Shown one piece after another: positions 26,778-35,342 of a stretch of DNA of 64,000 nucleotides. The DNA comes from Luteirhabdus pelagi. Lineage in GTDB: Bacteria; Bacteroidota; Bacteroidia; Flavobacteriales; Flavobacteriaceae. The stretch spans positions 793,555-857,554 of the forward strand of contig NZ_JAECMS010000001.1 in assembly GCF_016827595.1 (NCBI RefSeq), written 5' to 3'. Position 1 is the first letter of the stretch, and every line of letters starts with the position of its first letter. A program made the position numbers and the translations under genes. Below the pieces are notes generated by a model. It had not been told where the DNA came from and ran no database searches. It saw only the letters and a list, made by a program, of their open reading frames with translations.

Positions 26778-27089
26778 TCAATCATAGCTCCTCTCATATT
26801 TCTTCAAATCCCACTCCGCGCTCAAATCAACCCAATCAGGATTCATCTTATTGATGATATTTATCTTCCATTCCCGCTTCCACTTTTTGATGGTCTTCTC
26901 TCTTCTGATGGCAATTCTCACATCACGGTGAATTTCATAATATACCAACTTTTTAATGTTATAGTGACCAACATGGGTTCCAAAAGTTGCCCTTTTATGC
27001 TCACTCATTCGGCGATACATATTGTTCGTTACACCAACATAAAAAATATGATTTCGATCATGGGTTAGTATGTAGGTGTAGTATTTCAA
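26778..27089 (-). CDS. GIY-YIG nuclease family protein
   Basis: 103 residues with the GIY-YIG core: 'YYTYILTHDRNHIFYVGVTNNMYRRMSEHK', the variant of GIY..YVG with the catalytic Tyr, Arg ('YRRM') and downstream Glu in 'LVYYEIHRDVRIAIRREKTIKKWKREWK'. Single-domain members of this family (UPF0213/YhbQ-like) are widespread in Flavobacteria in many copies, often amid intergenic repeats as here. The nuclease may act on DNA, but targets are unknown. It is placed within the paa cluster between the crotonase and paaZ and has no evident metabolic link to it. Confidence 0.85.
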   Translation of the reverse strand: MKYYTYILTHDRNHIFYVGVTNNMYRRMSEHKRATFGTHVGHYNIKKLVYYEIHRDVRIAIRREKTIKKWKREWKINIINKMNPDWVDLSAEWDLKKYERSYD

Positions 27090-27202
27090 TTTTTGTCTTT
27101 TTGTTTTAAGCGCTCTCCCTGCGGCAGACAGGCGCGAGGACTTTGTCTTAATTTCAGACGTTTGCGCAATAAATGCGCAAAGACTTTTTCATTATACATT
27201 AT
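27090..27202. repeat. Intergenic hairpin before paaZ stop
   Basis: A stem tttgcgca (27161-27168) / tgcgcaaa (27174-27181) with a 5-base AT loop follows the end of paaZ on the minus strand, and a GC-rich 'ctgcggcagacaggcgcg' remnant sits at 27119-27136. It is similar in style to the aatgcgca hairpin at 26672-26692. Confidence 0.55.
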
Positions 27203-29713
27203 TTACAGCAATCCAAACTGCTCAAAATGGTGATTGAGATGCTTTCGCTCCAGCAAATACCATTCGTATTTATTCATACTGCCAAAAACTGCGTTTTTGT
27301 TCTTTGCGTCCGGATTATTTTTAAAGAATTCTAAATATTCTTCACGTGCTTCCTTCAATTTCTTTTTAGCGTCTTCTAAGGATTCATGTTTCAGATTCGG
27401 CATCTTCCCTTCCTCATACAACGGAAAATTATATTCCCTTGGCATCTTTTCATAATTATATAAGGTTGCATGAACCTTGTCGAGTACTTTTTCCGGGGTT
27501 GCAATATCAAAATCCTGAATCTCTCCAGAGGCGATGCGATAGGTGTACTCCAAATGCTCCACCATCTGCTGCGCTGTCATGGCACCCCATTTTGGCTTCG
27601 TATCTTCTGAAAGTTTTTCGAGATAACTATCGATAGTTTCAGAAGTCATTTCCACAAAGGTGTCCTGCTTTTTCTGAACCATCGTTAGAATGGTTGCGAT
27701 GGCCACCAATGGTTCCTGGTCTTCATCTGGTTCAGCATCGAAAACCTCTACAAACCACTTCACAATTCCTGATGGTAATTCTGTACCCTTTTGTTCACGA
27801 TCGACTTTCTCTTTACAGGTAAGTCGCACGTAAATCGTGTCATTATGATATAAGGGACGAAGAAAACGAATCTCTTCCAACCCATAGTTCGCTGCGACGG
27901 GACCCTTGTTCGGATAGACAAACAATCCTGCTGCCGCCGAAATAATAAAATAGCCGTGCGCCGTTCGTTTTTCAAAAATACTTCCTTCCAACGATGTGAT
28001 ATCGGTATGGGCGTAGAAATGATCCCATGTCAAATTACCAAAGTTGATAATGTCAGTATCTGTTAATGTACGCTTATGGGTTTCAATCGACATTCCCGCT
28101 TGGATGTCTTCCCAATGATAGGCGAACGGATGTTTCTCTGCTTCCTTGTAGGCTGCTTTCGGCTGATAAATACCCGTTACCTCGGTCAACGTGGTAGGCG
28201 ACCCTTGAATGGCACAGCGTTGCAAGTAATGCTTCACACCACGAACACCTCCCATTTCTTCGCCGCCTCCGGCACGTCCTGGACCACCGTGAATCAAGTT
28301 TGGTAAAGGAGAACCATGTCCGGTACTTTGCTTGGCACTTTCTCGGTTTAGAATTAAGATTCGACCGTGATGTGTGGCTGCGGATACCGTATATTCTGAA
28401 GCGATGGTATCATCATTAGTTACTATGGAACTGACAAGAGAACCTTTCCCCATTTTGGAAAGCTGTATTGCTTCTTCCAGCGACTTGTAGGGCATTAGTG
28501 TGCTTACTGGCCCGAAGGCTTCCGTTATATGTGCGGCCTCATTTTGAAGCGGATTGTCTTCACGAAGTAAGATCGGCTTTAAGAACGCTCCTTTTTCGGC
28601 ATCGGCTCCAATCGTTTTCACATCTTCAAAATCGCCATACACGATGTTAGCGGTTTCAGAAATCTTTTGAATCTGTTGTTTCACTGCTTCTCGTTGTTCG
28701 GTATCGACCAAACTTCCCATTCGGACTTCTTTCAGGCGTGGATCGCCAATTGTGACTTTATCAAGCGCCTTTCCAAGTGCAATCTGTACATCTTCAACCA
28801 ATTTTTCAGGAACAATGATGCGTCGAATAGCGGTACATTTTTGTCCGCATTTCACGGTCATTTCATTTCGAACCTCCTTGATAAATAAATCGAATTCGGG
28901 TGTTCCTGGAGCGGCATCTTCACCTAAAATAGAGGCATTCAGACTATCAGCCTCCATGGTGAAGGGAACCGATTCTTCTAATAATTGTGGATGCTTCTTC
29001 AGCATTTTTCCGGTGGAAGCAGAACCTGTAAAGGTCACCACATCTTGCGACTGAACCGTATCGAGAATATTTTTAGCGGTACCCGATATAAGTTGAATGG
29101 AACCCTCCGGTAAGATACCTGAAGCGATGATTTCCTTTACCACCGCTTCGGTTAAATACGCCGTTTGAGGTGCTGGCAATACCACTGCCGGCATTCCGGC
29201 CATCCAATTCACGGCACATTTCTCCAACATTCCCCAAACTGGGAAGTTAAAGGCATTAATGTGAACTGCCACTCCTTCTCTTGGCACCATAATATGATGT
29301 GCCATAAAGCGTCCGCCACGCGATAGGTCGATGGGATCACCTTCCACATGAAAAGGTTTATTGGGAAATAATTTTCGAAGGGAAGCATTGGCAAAAACGT
29401 TTCCGAAGCCACCTTCAATATCGATCCAACTATCGATTTTGGTCGCACCCGTACGATAGCTTATCTCATAAAATTTATTCTTTTTTTTGGTAAGGTGAAG
29501 TGCGAGCTTTTTCAATAGCAGGCCTCGTTCCTGAAAGGTCATTTTGCGAAGGGCATTACCTTTTTCCCTTCCGTATTGAAGAATGGAAGGAATATCCAAC
29601 CCTTCAGTTGTTACACTGGTGAAGACTTCACCGGTAATGGAATCCTTTATAGGACGACCTTCCCCTTGACCATCGGTCCAATTTCCTAAAACGTAATGTT
29701 GTGTTTTCGTCAT
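27203..29713 (-). CDS. paaZ: PaaZ ring-opening bifunctional enzyme with C-terminal DinB/DUF1569-like domain
   Basis: 836 residues, longer than the ~680 of E. coli PaaZ. N-terminal aldehyde dehydrogenase domain (1 to about 510) with Glu near 253 ('TMEADSLNAS') and the nucleophile Cys in 'VKCGQKCTA' near 290. MaoC-like hydratase domain (about 530-680) with the Asp/His pair in 'NLTWDHFYAHTD' and 'RTAHGYFIISAAAGL'. It hydrolyses the oxepin-CoA ring and oxidises the resulting aldehyde to 3-oxo-5,6-dehydrosuberyl-CoA. From about 688 to 836 there is an additional helical domain starting 'SETIDSYLEKLSEDTKPKWGAMTAQQMVEHLEYTYRIASGE' that resembles DUF1569/DinB-type four-helix proteins, a fusion absent from the proteobacterial enzyme. 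Three bases separate it from paaJ. Confidence 0.93.
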   Translation of the reverse strand: MTKTQHYVLGNWTDGQGEGRPIKDSITGEVFTSVTTEGLDIPSILQYGREKGNALRKMTFQERGLLLKKLALHLTKKKNKFYEISYRTGATKIDSWIDIEGGFGNVFANASLRKLFPNKPFHVEGDPIDLSRGGRFMAHHIMVPREGVAVHINAFNFPVWGMLEKCAVNWMAGMPAVVLPAPQTAYLTEAVVKEIIASGILPEGSIQLISGTAKNILDTVQSQDVVTFTGSASTGKMLKKHPQLLEESVPFTMEADSLNASILGEDAAPGTPEFDLFIKEVRNEMTVKCGQKCTAIRRIIVPEKLVEDVQIALGKALDKVTIGDPRLKEVRMGSLVDTEQREAVKQQIQKISETANIVYGDFEDVKTIGADAEKGAFLKPILLREDNPLQNEAAHITEAFGPVSTLMPYKSLEEAIQLSKMGKGSLVSSIVTNDDTIASEYTVSAATHHGRILILNRESAKQSTGHGSPLPNLIHGGPGRAGGGEEMGGVRGVKHYLQRCAIQGSPTTLTEVTGIYQPKAAYKEAEKHPFAYHWEDIQAGMSIETHKRTLTDTDIINFGNLTWDHFYAHTDITSLEGSIFEKRTAHGYFIISAAAGLFVYPNKGPVAANYGLEEIRFLRPLYHNDTIYVRLTCKEKVDREQKGTELPSGIVKWFVEVFDAEPDEDQEPLVAIATILTMVQKKQDTFVEMTSETIDSYLEKLSEDTKPKWGAMTAQQMVEHLEYTYRIASGEIQDFDIATPEKVLDKVHATLYNYEKMPREYNFPLYEEGKMPNLKHESLEDAKKKLKEAREEYLEFFKNNPDAKNKNAVFGSMNKYEWYLLERKHLNHHFEQFGLL

Positions 29714-29716
29714 CGC

Positions 29717-30922
29717 TTATACTTTTTCGATTATCGCTGCATACCCTTGTCCGACCCCTACACACATGGTAACCAACGCATACCGCTTGTTCTGTTTTTG
29801 AAGTTCCAAGGCGGCGGAATAGGCAATTCGCGTTCCGGTAACACCTAGTGGGTGACCGATTGCGATGGAACCGCCATTTGGATTGATGCGCGGATCATCA
29901 TCTTTTAATCCCCATTCACGAATACAGGCCAAGGCTTGGGAAGCGAAGGCTTCATTTAGTTCAATTACATCTATATCATCCATCGTTAACCCCGCTTTTT
30001 CTAAGGCTTTATTTGAAGCTTCCACTGGTCCGATTCCCATGATTCTGGGCTCCACTCCCACCACTGCAGAACTCACGAAGCGCGCTATTGGTTTCAAACT
30101 ATATTTTTCCACGGCTTCTTTCGACGCGATAATCGTAGCTGCTGCACCATCGTTCAAACCAGAGGAATTACCAGCGGTGACGCTTCCCTCCTTCCGAAAG
30201 GCAGGGCGTAACTTTGCCAAGATCTCTTTGGTGGTATTTGGTTTTATAAATTCATCTTGGGAGAAGATGATGGGGTCTTTTTTTCGCTGCGGAATCTCAA
30301 CAGGCACGATTTCTTCTGAAAGTCGACCATTTTCCTGTGCTTTTGCCGCTTTCATCTGACTGTGATAGGCAAAGGCATCCTGGTCCTCACGGGTAATGTT
30401 GTGCTTTTCGACTAAGTTTTCGGCAGTAACACCCATGCCGTCGGTGCCGTATAGATTGTGCATTTTCTTATTGACGAATCGCCACCCGAAGCTACTATCA
30501 TACATCTTGGCATCGGTACCGAAGGCTGAAGATGGTTTTGCAATGACGTAGGGTCCGCGTGTCATATTCTCGACACCGCCTGAGATAAACAGATCACCAT
30601 CGCCAGCCTTGATAGCGCGATTGGCATGAATCATAGCGGAAAGGCCGCTGCTGCACAGTCTATTGACTGTTTCACCGGGCACGGTGACTGGCAGTCCTGC
30701 CAGCAGCAGCGCCATACGAGCGACATTTCTATTGTCTTCACCCGCCTGATTGGCGCAGCCCATGATAACATCGTCAAAGGCTTCTTTTGGAATGTTCGGA
30801 TTTCGTTTTACGATTTCGGCGATGACATGCGCCGCCAAATCATCGGTTCGAATGGTACTGAGCGTACCTTTATAGTTCCCGATGGGCGTTCGGATGCCGT
30901 CGATTATATATGATTCTTTCAT
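29717..30922 (-). CDS. paaJ: Thiolase PaaJ (3-oxoadipyl-CoA / 3-oxo-5,6-dehydrosuberyl-CoA thiolase)
   Basis: 401 residues of the PaaJ/PcaF thiolase type. Acyl-accepting Cys in 'VNRLCSSGLSAM' (about 90), 'NEAFASQALA', 'GGSIAIGHPLGVTGTR' with catalytic His, and the C-terminal 'TMCVGVGQGYA' Cys. It opens with 'MKESYIIDGIRTPIGNYKGTLSTIRTDDLAAHVI', close to the known 3-oxoadipyl-CoA thiolases. It carries out two thiolytic steps in phenylacetate catabolism, giving acetyl-CoA and succinyl-CoA. Immediately upstream of paaZ in the transcription direction and probably translationally coupled to it. Confidence 0.93.
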   Translation of the reverse strand: MKESYIIDGIRTPIGNYKGTLSTIRTDDLAAHVIAEIVKRNPNIPKEAFDDVIMGCANQAGEDNRNVARMALLLAGLPVTVPGETVNRLCSSGLSAMIHANRAIKAGDGDLFISGGVENMTRGPYVIAKPSSAFGTDAKMYDSSFGWRFVNKKMHNLYGTDGMGVTAENLVEKHNITREDQDAFAYHSQMKAAKAQENGRLSEEIVPVEIPQRKKDPIIFSQDEFIKPNTTKEILAKLRPAFRKEGSVTAGNSSGLNDGAAATIIASKEAVEKYSLKPIARFVSSAVVGVEPRIMGIGPVEASNKALEKAGLTMDDIDVIELNEAFASQALACIREWGLKDDDPRINPNGGSIAIGHPLGVTGTRIAYSAALELQKQNKRYALVTMCVGVGQGYAAIIEKV

Positions 30923-30944
30923 AGTTAATTTTTTAGTTCAATCT

Positions 30945-31005
30945 TCACCCCTTCCGTCAGTCAAAGACTGACATCTTCCCCTTCGAGGGGAAGGAGCAGG
31001 GTGCT
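30945..31005. repeat. GC-rich intergenic palindrome pair
   Basis: Two consecutive hairpins: gtcagtc / gactgac (30957-30974) and cttcccct / aggggaag (30973-30991). It is one of several 'cttccccttcgaggggaagg' type repeats common in flavobacterial intergenic DNA, between paaI and paaJ. Confidence 0.6.
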
Positions 31006-31007
31006 AT

Positions 31008-31388
31008 TTATTCTTCCCAATCTTTTGAGGTGCGGTATACCACACCTTTAAACAAAGCTACCAATTCTTCGCCTCTTTTCACCTCCACCACATTAAAGCC
31101 TAGCTTTCGATTCGCCTTTTCGATGACACTTTCGGCTATCAAATAGTCTCCTTCATTCAAGGCTTCAATATGATTAATGCTTGTTTCAATAGAAACTGCA
31201 AACTTCCCGTGGGTGTTGGCTGCAAAACCGAAAGCCGTATCGGCCAAGGAGTAACTGATTCCGCCGTGTGCTTTCTGCATACTGTTCAACATTTCCTTTC
31301 GGATGGTCATTCCAACTTTGCAACGGCCTAGTTCCACTTCCAAAATTTCGATTCCTAGCCACTTACTAAATGGATCTAATGAAAGCAT
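31008..31388 (-). CDS. paaI: PaaI acyl-CoA thioesterase (hotdog fold)
   Basis: 126 residues from ATG complementary to 31386-31388. A GTG start at 31433 would prepend 'SNLKPIAYDLIPKR', which is encoded by the simple repeat 'taggtcgtaggctatagg' found scattered in flavobacterial intergenic DNA, so it is not chosen. Hotdog domain with 'WLGIEILEVELGRCKVGMTI' and the catalytic signature 'AHGGISYSLADTAFGFAAN' (conserved Asp in LADTAF). PaaI hydrolyses hydroxyphenylacetyl-CoA and related dead-end thioesters to recycle CoA. It lies between paaJ and a four-helix-bundle gene. Confidence 0.9.
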   Translation of the reverse strand: MLSLDPFSKWLGIEILEVELGRCKVGMTIRKEMLNSMQKAHGGISYSLADTAFGFAANTHGKFAVSIETSINHIEALNEGDYLIAESVIEKANRKLGFNVVEVKRGEELVALFKGVVYRTSKDWEE

Positions 31389-31429
31389 TCGCTTTGGTAT
31401 TAGGTCGTAGGCTATAGGTTTTAGGTTAC

Positions 31430-31807
31430 TCACAATTCAATTCTCTTTTTAATTTTAGCTCTTAGCGTCGATATCATTTTTGAAAGTTCATAGCATTCCT
31501 TTCTCAATTCTTCACTTTCTATTTCAGAAATAGAATTTCTTAGAAAAGCTTTTGTTATACAGCTTACACATTCATTTAAACTAAACCAAGAAAGCCCCAG
31601 AAACTTATGAAATTGAGCATTACTACCAGCAGAACCTTCAGCAATATTAAGCGCAATAGAATCTGCCGCTCGCTTAAATTGTGAAGTCAATTCAAAACGT
31701 TCATCCTTGGGAAACTTTTTAGCAATAAAATTTACCGATTCACCAAAACTTATAGCTTTTTGGTAAATCTTCAAATCCTCGAAACGAAACGTATATTTTG
31801 AATCCAT
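31430..31807 (-). CDS. Four helix bundle protein 1
   Basis: 125 residues from the ATG complementary to 31805-31807, four bases after the paaH stop. Typical motif set of the 23S-rRNA intervening-sequence-type family (TIGR02436): 'FRFEDLKIYQKAISFGESVNFIAKKFPKDERFELTSQFKRAADSIALNIAEGSAG' and 'FLGLSWFSLNECVSCITKA'. Members form homopentamers of four-helix bundles; their function is unknown, and they are often placed in intervening sequences or repeat-rich DNA. Here it is wedged inside the paa operon between paaH and paaI, likely as a passenger. Confidence 0.85.
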   Translation of the reverse strand: MDSKYTFRFEDLKIYQKAISFGESVNFIAKKFPKDERFELTSQFKRAADSIALNIAEGSAGSNAQFHKFLGLSWFSLNECVSCITKAFLRNSISEIESEELRKECYELSKMISTLRAKIKKRIEL

Positions 31808-31811
31808 TTTC

Positions 31812-33011
31812 CTATTCCCTATTACCAAAAAACCTATCACCTTTGCGCTGCATTTCTCTCAGTTTCGGCGAACAGCGATACCTATCTTCCCGATATTTAT
31901 CATACAGTCCATCCAATTTTTTAACGCACCAATCGATTCCTTGCGCGTCGGCCCATTGCAACAATCCTTTGGGGTAGTTCACCCCTTTTGTCATTGCATT
32001 GTCAATATCCTCGGCCGAGGCGATGTTCCAAAATAGGGCATCTGCCGCTTCATTGATAAGCATCACCAATATCCGATCGAATACTTTCTGCCCCAAGGCT
32101 GTGTCAAAAGTATCCTCCAAATTTTCCGGAAGAACAGGTTTTCCATCCTTATATTTATAATAACCACGACCTGACTTTCGGCCTAGCCAACCGGCTTCTG
32201 CCATTCTCTTTTGGGTGAAGGAAGGTTTGTAGCGCGGATCGTAATAGAAGGCTTCAAAAACCGTTTCAGTTACGGTATAATTCACGTCGTTCCCGATAAA
32301 ATCCATTAATTCGAAAGGTCCCATTCGGAAGCCTCCAATCGATTTCATGGCCCAGTCGATGGTCGCGAAACCTTCGGTTCCTTCCCCTACCATGCCTTCT
32401 TCATAAATACGAAGCGCTTCACCATAAAAGGGACGCGCTACACGATTTACGATAAAGCCAGGCGTATCCTTAGCGATCGCAACAGTTTTTTTCCAGTTTG
32501 AAATGTTCATTTGAACCTTTCGAAGTACTTTATCTGATGTTTGAACCGCCGGAATTACCTCTACCAATTTCATAAGCGGTGCGGGATTGAAAAAGTGAAT
32601 CCCAACACATCGTTTTGGTCTTTTGAGTGAAGCTGCTATAGAGGCAATCGACAACGATGACGTATTTGAAGCGATGATACATTTTTTGGAAACATAGCTT
32701 TCTAACTCCTGAAACACCTTCATTTTTATGTCGAGATCCTCGATGATGGCTTCAATCGTCAGTTCGCTATCTGAAAGTTCTTCGAGTGAATCGACATAAG
32801 CGATATTCCCTTGAATTCTATTCTTTTCTTCTGAATCAATTCTTCCTTTTTCGATTAGTCGATTCAGGATTTTATCTAATGCCTTTTCAGCTTTCTCCAG
32901 TGCTTCAGGGTTTTTGTCGAAAATCTTTACCGTACAACCAGCAGTTGCTGCTACCTGTGCGATACCGCTTCCCATGGTTCCTGAACCGATAATTCCAACG
33001 TTTTTAATCAT
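31812..33011 (-). CDS. paaH: 3-hydroxyacyl-CoA dehydrogenase PaaH
   Basis: 399 residues. Rossmann NAD-binding motif at the N-terminus ('VGIIGSGTMGSGIAQVAATAG'), 'ASNTSSLSIASIAASLKRP', catalytic His in 'CVGIHFFNPAPLMKLVEVI', and the C-terminal helical domain repeated in two partial units ('GFATIDWAMKSIGGFRMGPFELMDFIG', 'DIDNAMTKGVNYPKGLLQWADAQG'). It oxidises 3-hydroxyadipyl-CoA in the lower phenylacetate pathway. Located between paaG (upstream, 24 bases away) and the four-helix-bundle gene. Confidence 0.93.
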   Translation of the reverse strand: MIKNVGIIGSGTMGSGIAQVAATAGCTVKIFDKNPEALEKAEKALDKILNRLIEKGRIDSEEKNRIQGNIAYVDSLEELSDSELTIEAIIEDLDIKMKVFQELESYVSKKCIIASNTSSLSIASIAASLKRPKRCVGIHFFNPAPLMKLVEVIPAVQTSDKVLRKVQMNISNWKKTVAIAKDTPGFIVNRVARPFYGEALRIYEEGMVGEGTEGFATIDWAMKSIGGFRMGPFELMDFIGNDVNYTVTETVFEAFYYDPRYKPSFTQKRMAEAGWLGRKSGRGYYKYKDGKPVLPENLEDTFDTALGQKVFDRILVMLINEAADALFWNIASAEDIDNAMTKGVNYPKGLLQWADAQGIDWCVKKLDGLYDKYREDRYRCSPKLREMQRKGDRFFGNRE

Positions 33012-33035
33012 ATACTTCTATTGGCTTTTGCTTTA

Positions 33036-33818
33036 TTATTTTCCTTTGAAATTAGGTTTTCGTTTGTTTACAAATGCATCGACCCCTTCGGCATAATCTT
33101 CACTTTGAGCCGCTTCAATCTGCAACTTGCTCTCCATATCTAATTGTGCCCCTAAATCATTTGTCATCGACTGGTTCAACAATCGCTTTGTCATACCCAA
33201 TGCTTTGGTAGGCATATTGGCCAGCGTTGACGCTATTTTTTCCGTTTCTTCTGAAAGGGTATCAGCTGAAACCACCTTATATACCATCCCAATCCGCTCA
33301 GCCGCTTCGGCAGAAACCTTATCGCCTAACATCATCAAGGCAGAAGCTTTTTGAAAACCGATCAATCGTGGCAGAAAGAATGTACCAGCACTATCGGGAA
33401 TTAATCCGATTTTACTGAAGGCCTGAATAAAACTCGCTCCTTCAGAAGCAAGCACAATGTCACAAGCCAATGCAATATTCGCTCCCGCACCAGCAGCTAC
33501 GCCATTCACAGCGGCCACAATAGGTTTTTCAATAGAACGAATTCTGGAAATAATAGGATTGTAATGTTCCTCCAATATTTTTTTGAAGCCGGGATTTAAT
33601 TCTGGAGTGGTAACTTCCTTTAAATCCTGTCCGGCACAAAATGCTTTTCCTTCTCCAGTGATGACGATTGCTCTTACTTCATCATTCTTTTCTGCTTCAT
33701 CTAAAGCATCCTGAAGCGCTAATGCCATTTCACGATTAAAGCTATTGAAAACGTTGGGACGGTTTAAGCGGAGGGTCGCTATGTTGTTTTTTATTTCGTT
33801 GGTGATTGATTGGCTCAT
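33036..33818 (-). CDS. paaG: Ring-1,2-epoxyphenylacetyl-CoA isomerase PaaG
   Basis: 260 residues, crotonase superfamily, very close to known PaaG: 'LRLNRPNVFNSFNREMALALQDAL', 'FCAGQDLKEV', 'EEHYNPIISRIRSIEKPIVAAVNGVAAGAGANIALACDIVLA', and 'FIQAFSKIGLIPDSAGTFFLPRLIG' with the catalytic Asp in place of the second Glu of hydratases. It isomerises 1,2-epoxyphenylacetyl-CoA to oxepin-CoA. It precedes paaH by 24 bases and is preceded by the second copy of the structured repeat. Confidence 0.93.
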   Translation of the reverse strand: MSQSITNEIKNNIATLRLNRPNVFNSFNREMALALQDALDEAEKNDEVRAIVITGEGKAFCAGQDLKEVTTPELNPGFKKILEEHYNPIISRIRSIEKPIVAAVNGVAAGAGANIALACDIVLASEGASFIQAFSKIGLIPDSAGTFFLPRLIGFQKASALMMLGDKVSAEAAERIGMVYKVVSADTLSEETEKIASTLANMPTKALGMTKRLLNQSMTNDLGAQLDMESKLQIEAAQSEDYAEGVDAFVNKRKPNFKGK

Positions 33819-33836
33819 AATTTATATTTTATCATT

Positions 33837-33988
33837 CATTTCTTTTGCTTGTCCAAAAGAAACGAATCAAAGAAAAAGACACCTTTTCCTAGGAATTTTT
33901 CAGTAAAACTGAAAACCGTTTTCAAAACTTCGCGGAGCTTTGCTCCTGGATCTCGAAGCTTTTGAAAACTATTCTTGGGAAAAGGACA
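33837..33988 (-). repeat. Structured intergenic repeat, copy 2
   Basis: Second copy of the element at 25694-25846, same orientation. Stems: tttcttttg (33839-33847) / caaaagaaa (33854-33862), ccttttcc (33882-33889) / ggaaaagg (33978-33985), 33921-33931 / 33955-33966, ggagc (33934-33938) / gctcc (33942-33946). At three positions both partners of a pair have changed relative to copy 1 (T-A to C-G twice, A-T to G-C once). Confidence 0.8.
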
Positions 33989-34015
33989 TATTCCATTTTT
34001 AAAACAATTCTGTTC

Positions 34016-34516
34016 TTATTTTAGGCATTTGAAATAATCGAACGGTTCTTGGCAGTCATCACATTTGAATAATGCTTTACAGGCGGTAGATCCAAACTGA
34101 CTGACCAAATGGGTGTTGGTACTGCCACAATTAGTACATTTCACCACTTTTTTTTCACCCAATAAAGCATCCTTGTCGGCTGTTTCCTCAAGTGGTGCAG
34201 CAATACCATATTCTTCCATCTTTCGCTTTCCAGCTTCGCTGATCCAATCCGTGGTCCATGCAGGTGACAGTACTAATTGAACTTTCACTTGTATTCCCTT
34301 TTCCCGAAAAGCTGTCTTTAAATCGTCGCTCATTACGTCCATAGCCGGACAGCCGGAATAGGTTGGTGTCAATTTTATGCGCACTACACCATCTTCTTCA
34401 ACGGCTTCACGTATTACACCCAAATCCAATACCGACAACACAGGAATTTCCGGATCGGAGACGGACTCCAGGATCGGAATTAAATCTGTTTGTATGTTTG
34501 GTTTTGTTTCGGTCAT
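34016..34516 (-). CDS. paaD: Phenylacetyl-CoA epoxidase maturation subunit PaaD
   Basis: 166 residues. N-terminal MIP18/DUF59-like domain ('LIPILESVSDPEIPVLSVLDLGVIREAVEE', 'TPTYSGCPAMDVMSDDLKTAF') and a C-terminal zinc-ribbon-like tail 'CTNCGSTNTHLVSQFGSTACKALFKCDDCQEPF'. PaaD is required for assembly of the multicomponent epoxidase, presumably in Fe/S handling. It follows paaC in the transcription direction with 37 bases between, which contain a 'ctcgactgcgctcgggg' repeat. Confidence 0.93.
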   Translation of the reverse strand: MTETKPNIQTDLIPILESVSDPEIPVLSVLDLGVIREAVEEDGVVRIKLTPTYSGCPAMDVMSDDLKTAFREKGIQVKVQLVLSPAWTTDWISEAGKRKMEEYGIAAPLEETADKDALLGEKKVVKCTNCGSTNTHLVSQFGSTACKALFKCDDCQEPFDYFKCLK

Positions 34517-34553
34517 AATAAAAACCCCTCGACTGCGCTCGGGGAGACAGTAG

Positions 34554-35306
34554 CTACCATTTCATATCTGGAAAGGCGCGTTGCATATATTGAAGATCTG
34601 AAAGCAAATACCCCATATGTTCCGTATGGATGCCTTCTTTTCCTCCTTTTTGAAAATATTTTCGTTCGGGTACTTCAAGGGTTGCCTCTTTCAATACTTC
34701 GGAAACAGCTTCGTAATAGGGTTCTTTTAAGGCTTCCAAATCGACACCAACACCTTCCGTCACCATCGCCACATCGGCTTCTGTCATCTGAAATAATTCG
34801 TTAGTATAGCGCCATAGATTGTTCACAGCTTCTTGAATTTTAGTATGACTTTCCTCCGTTCCATCGCCTAAGCGTTTGATCCAATCGCTGGAAAAGCGTC
34901 GATGATAGCTTGCTTCCTTGATTCCCTTTTTGGCAATGGCTGCTAGCGTTTCGTCCTTACTGATTTCCAATTCTCTTAAAAACATCAAGTGAAAGACATC
35001 GAATAAAAATTGTCGTGCCATCACATATCCAAAATGCGTATTGGGTTGTTCTACCAACAGCACATTACGATATTCCCGTTCTTTTCTTAGAAAGGCAATA
35101 TCATCCTCTGTTTTCTCTTCATCAAATAGACTTGCGGCGTATTGAAAATAACTACGGGTTTGTCCAATAAGATCCAAGGAAATATTTGTTAGTGCGATAT
35201 CGGTCTCCAGACTCGGTCCGTGTCCGCAAAGCTCTCCCAAACGCTGCCCGAGGATTAGGTTCGTATCCGCGATTGTAAGTATATAGTGATATAAGTTTTG
35301 GTTCAT
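34554..35306 (-). CDS. paaC: Phenylacetyl-CoA epoxidase structural subunit PaaC
   Basis: 250 residues, all-helical ferritin-like fold: 'LYHYILTIADTNLILGQRLGELCGHGPSLETDIALTNISLDLIGQTRSYFQYAASLF', 'REYRNVLLVEQPNTHFGYVMARQFLFD', 'KEASYHRRFSSDWIKRLGDGTEESH'. PaaC pairs with PaaA in the (AC)2 core of the monooxygenase and lacks its own complete diiron centre. It is separated from paaB by a second four-helix-bundle gene, unusual for this otherwise compact operon. Confidence 0.93.
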   Translation of the reverse strand: MNQNLYHYILTIADTNLILGQRLGELCGHGPSLETDIALTNISLDLIGQTRSYFQYAASLFDEEKTEDDIAFLRKEREYRNVLLVEQPNTHFGYVMARQFLFDVFHLMFLRELEISKDETLAAIAKKGIKEASYHRRFSSDWIKRLGDGTEESHTKIQEAVNNLWRYTNELFQMTEADVAMVTEGVGVDLEALKEPYYEAVSEVLKEATLEVPERKYFQKGGKEGIHTEHMGYLLSDLQYMQRAFPDMKW

Positions 35307-35342
35307 AATTTTTGAATTCGAAATTGAAATTGAAATCGAATG

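Noticed and set aside
26298..27068. 256-codon + strand frame
   Set aside because: It runs antisense through the crotonase gene, the hairpin cluster and the GIY-YIG gene; the translation has no family features.
31389..31433. GTG-started extension of paaI
   Set aside because: Encoded by a dispersed simple repeat (taggtcgtaggctatagg); the ATG at 31388 matches the usual start of PaaI.
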